NCBI GenBank assembly: GCA_004369045.1
Contig: ML213530.1
Coordinates: 133,133-197,132 of the forward strand
Reading direction: 5' to 3'
DNA length: 64,000 bases
Source: Heliocybe sulcata
Lineage: Eukaryota > Basidiomycota > Agaricomycetes > Gloeophyllales > Gloeophyllaceae
Positions within the stretch are counted from its first letter, which is position 1, and every line of letters starts with the position of its first letter. Shown piece by piece: positions 62,620-64,000 of this stretch. The notes below the pieces were generated by a model that did not search any database, was not told where the DNA came from, and saw only the letters and a program-made list of their open reading frames with translations. The translations under genes and the position numbers were made by a program.

Positions 62620-63464
62620 CATGCCCTAGCTCAGCAAATATGGATGGATAGCGACCGTATCATGCAGATCCGTCGTCCGCGCTGCACAACAAAATATCAG
62701 CTATGGAACATTCTACAAGAATATCTAAAACTCCTCACCTCCCTTCTTAACGTTAACAACGATACCAAACCCTTGCTTCACCTCGTCGCTGTTCAAGCAA
62801 ACCATACGTATACCAACATCATTTTTCCTCCGGTCACTGGACGATCAGCTTATACACGTCCACCATGGGGAAGTAGAGCACTCAGTACGAGGACTCGTTT
62901 GAGGGTCGCAAGATCAGGCGACCAGATCGACGCAGAGCGTACGAGGGAGACGGGGTGCTCACAGATCTTGACAGCATCGCCATACTTCTCGCGCGCCTCA
63001 GGCTCCGTCCTACCAGCGGTGCCGATGGGCAGATGCCTAGGAAGCCAGCCGTCAGTCGCATATTAACGCAAGACCACTTAGCAACCAGAAGGAAACAACA
63101 TTAGGAATGTTGGTATAATCCAAGCAGTCGTCCTTGTACTGCTCAGGCCCGAACAGCCTGTTCGACAGTCGCTGCCCCGCAGTAATCAGGAGCGCCTTGC
63201 CCGCAACGTCGCCGATAGGATATACGCCCTTGACATTCGAGTTCTGGTACTTGTGCACTACCTGTCCATCTCAACGCCCAGCTCCTCGAGCCCGAATTTC
63301 TCCGTGCCGGCGTGGCGCTCAATAGCCCACGTCCGATGGACCACCTCGACCTTGTCGCCCGTGTCCGGGTGCAGCGTCAGGAGAGAGCCCTTCTGTCTCT
63401 CAACACGCGTGACATTGCTGTTCATGTGGATGTTGACGCCCGTCTGCTCTATCCAGTTCGTTAG
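62620..63464 (-). pseudogene. Truncated GLR1 duplicate in the inverted block
   Basis: On the minus strand it begins TNWIEQTGVNIHMNSNVTRV, equal to GLR1 TNWMEHTGVHIHKGSNVTRV, then follows GLR1 ([56 protein letters not shown]-like) to the remains of the last exon near 62690. Small losses and frame damage are present. It includes the 209 bp missing from the 47.7-kb copy. Confidence 0.85.
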
Positions 63465-64000
63465 CGAGGTCTTGGTAGGCACTCTTGAGCAAGTTAGGGA
63501 TGGTCGTGAGGCTTGAACGAGTTGGTACCGATGGGGTCTCTGGATATATCACCCAGTATGTATTGGAGTGGTCAATGGAGAGCCGGGGGTTCATCAGGAT
63601 GTAGAATGTGGTGGGTGGCAGTTTTAGGAACTGGGCGACGTTCATAGCCCTAATGTTGGTCCAGCCCTTGTTCTGTCACTACTCAAGGTTGAGGAGGAGC
63701 AAGACGGAGGCTTTCTTGTATTGGGCAGGGTGGTGCGAGCGGTCTCTTCCGCACTTTTGATGTTCTCAGAGTTGAACTCAAAGGTAGGCTCTGCGCGGAC
63801 GGCTTGAAAGTTGTTACTGAGATGTTATGTGAAACGCGCCTGATGGTTGTTATAGGGTGTATTTCGATGCCAATCCACATCTCATTGAATATACAACACT
63901 CCCCCCGCAATATCATTACAACATACCGCAAACAGTGCGTCCGACATCCTGCACGGCGTGCTCTATATCCTCCTCACTGTTGCAGCCCTTGCAACCAGGG
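63465..64000 (-). pseudogene. Truncated NDUFV2 duplicate in the inverted block
   Basis: Runs off the window edge. On the minus strand it follows NDUFV2 exon 1, intron 1, the PTFEFNSENIKSAEE-like exon and the segment before the PIGTNSFKPHDHP-like exon, ending at the base equivalent to about 53975. It is then joined directly to GLR1 at 63464. Decayed and lacking the cluster cysteines. Confidence 0.8.

Overview
The window is nuclear DNA of a filamentous basidiomycete (Agaricomycete type). The genes are dense, on both strands, and split by many 50-60 bp introns with GT(A/G)AGT-like donors. Proteins such as an Xi-class glutathionyl-hydroquinone reductase, a fungal MIC12, a SCAP homologue and a multi-intron P450 fit that placement. 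The species cannot be fixed from sequence alone.

Layout. 0-2.6 kb: copy A of an unrecognised single-pass membrane protein family, called MEHF here after its first residues, followed by C-rich repeats and the tail of a dead aldo-keto reductase (AKR). 2.7-7.1 kb: two uncharacterised minus-strand genes. 7.1-11.2 kb: no recognisable gene. 11.9-20.6 kb: MIC12, glutathionyl-hydroquinone reductase, a MIF-like tautomerase, a PNGase A-like protein and an HSP20 gene carrying an in-frame stop. 21-28.2 kb: AlkB-like dioxygenase, cytochrome P450, an unknown protein, an inositol polyphosphate multikinase and a second, intact HSP20. 28.8-39.3 kb: SCAP, the pyruvate dehydrogenase protein X (PDX1), HAT1 and a GST-like protein. 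40.3-54.4 kb: a tandem segmental duplication bounded by intact GLR1 on the left and intact NDUFV2 on the right. 54.5-58.8 kb: a bestrophin-like channel and NDC80. 59.3-64 kb: an inverted copy of part of the duplicated block.

The main story is the duplicated block. Its ancestral order was GLR1 > small ORF < MEHF > AKR < NDUFV2 >. A tandem duplication joined the 5' part of NDUFV2 to the 3' part of GLR1, leaving a decayed NDUFV2/GLR1 chimera at 47.1-48.3 kb between two MEHF-AKR pairs. The inverted block at the right end carries the same NDUFV2/GLR1 breakpoint in a less deleted form, so it descends from the junction before the middle copy lost about 209 bp of GLR1. MEHF genes remain largely open in all four places while the passenger GLR1 and NDUFV2 pieces have decayed.

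MEHF proteins have an N-terminal hydrophobic part, one clear membrane segment, a serine-rich region, three short repeated modules on separate exons (R-R-x-x-P-x-D-V-R-G-x-G), a charged probable coiled coil, a proline run and an acidic tail. Each repeated module has two possible in-frame splice donors 21 nt apart. I know of no described family with this layout. Several redox or detoxification genes (hydroquinone reductase, P450, GST-like, GLR1, two AKRs) lie loosely in the window but do not form one operon-like unit.
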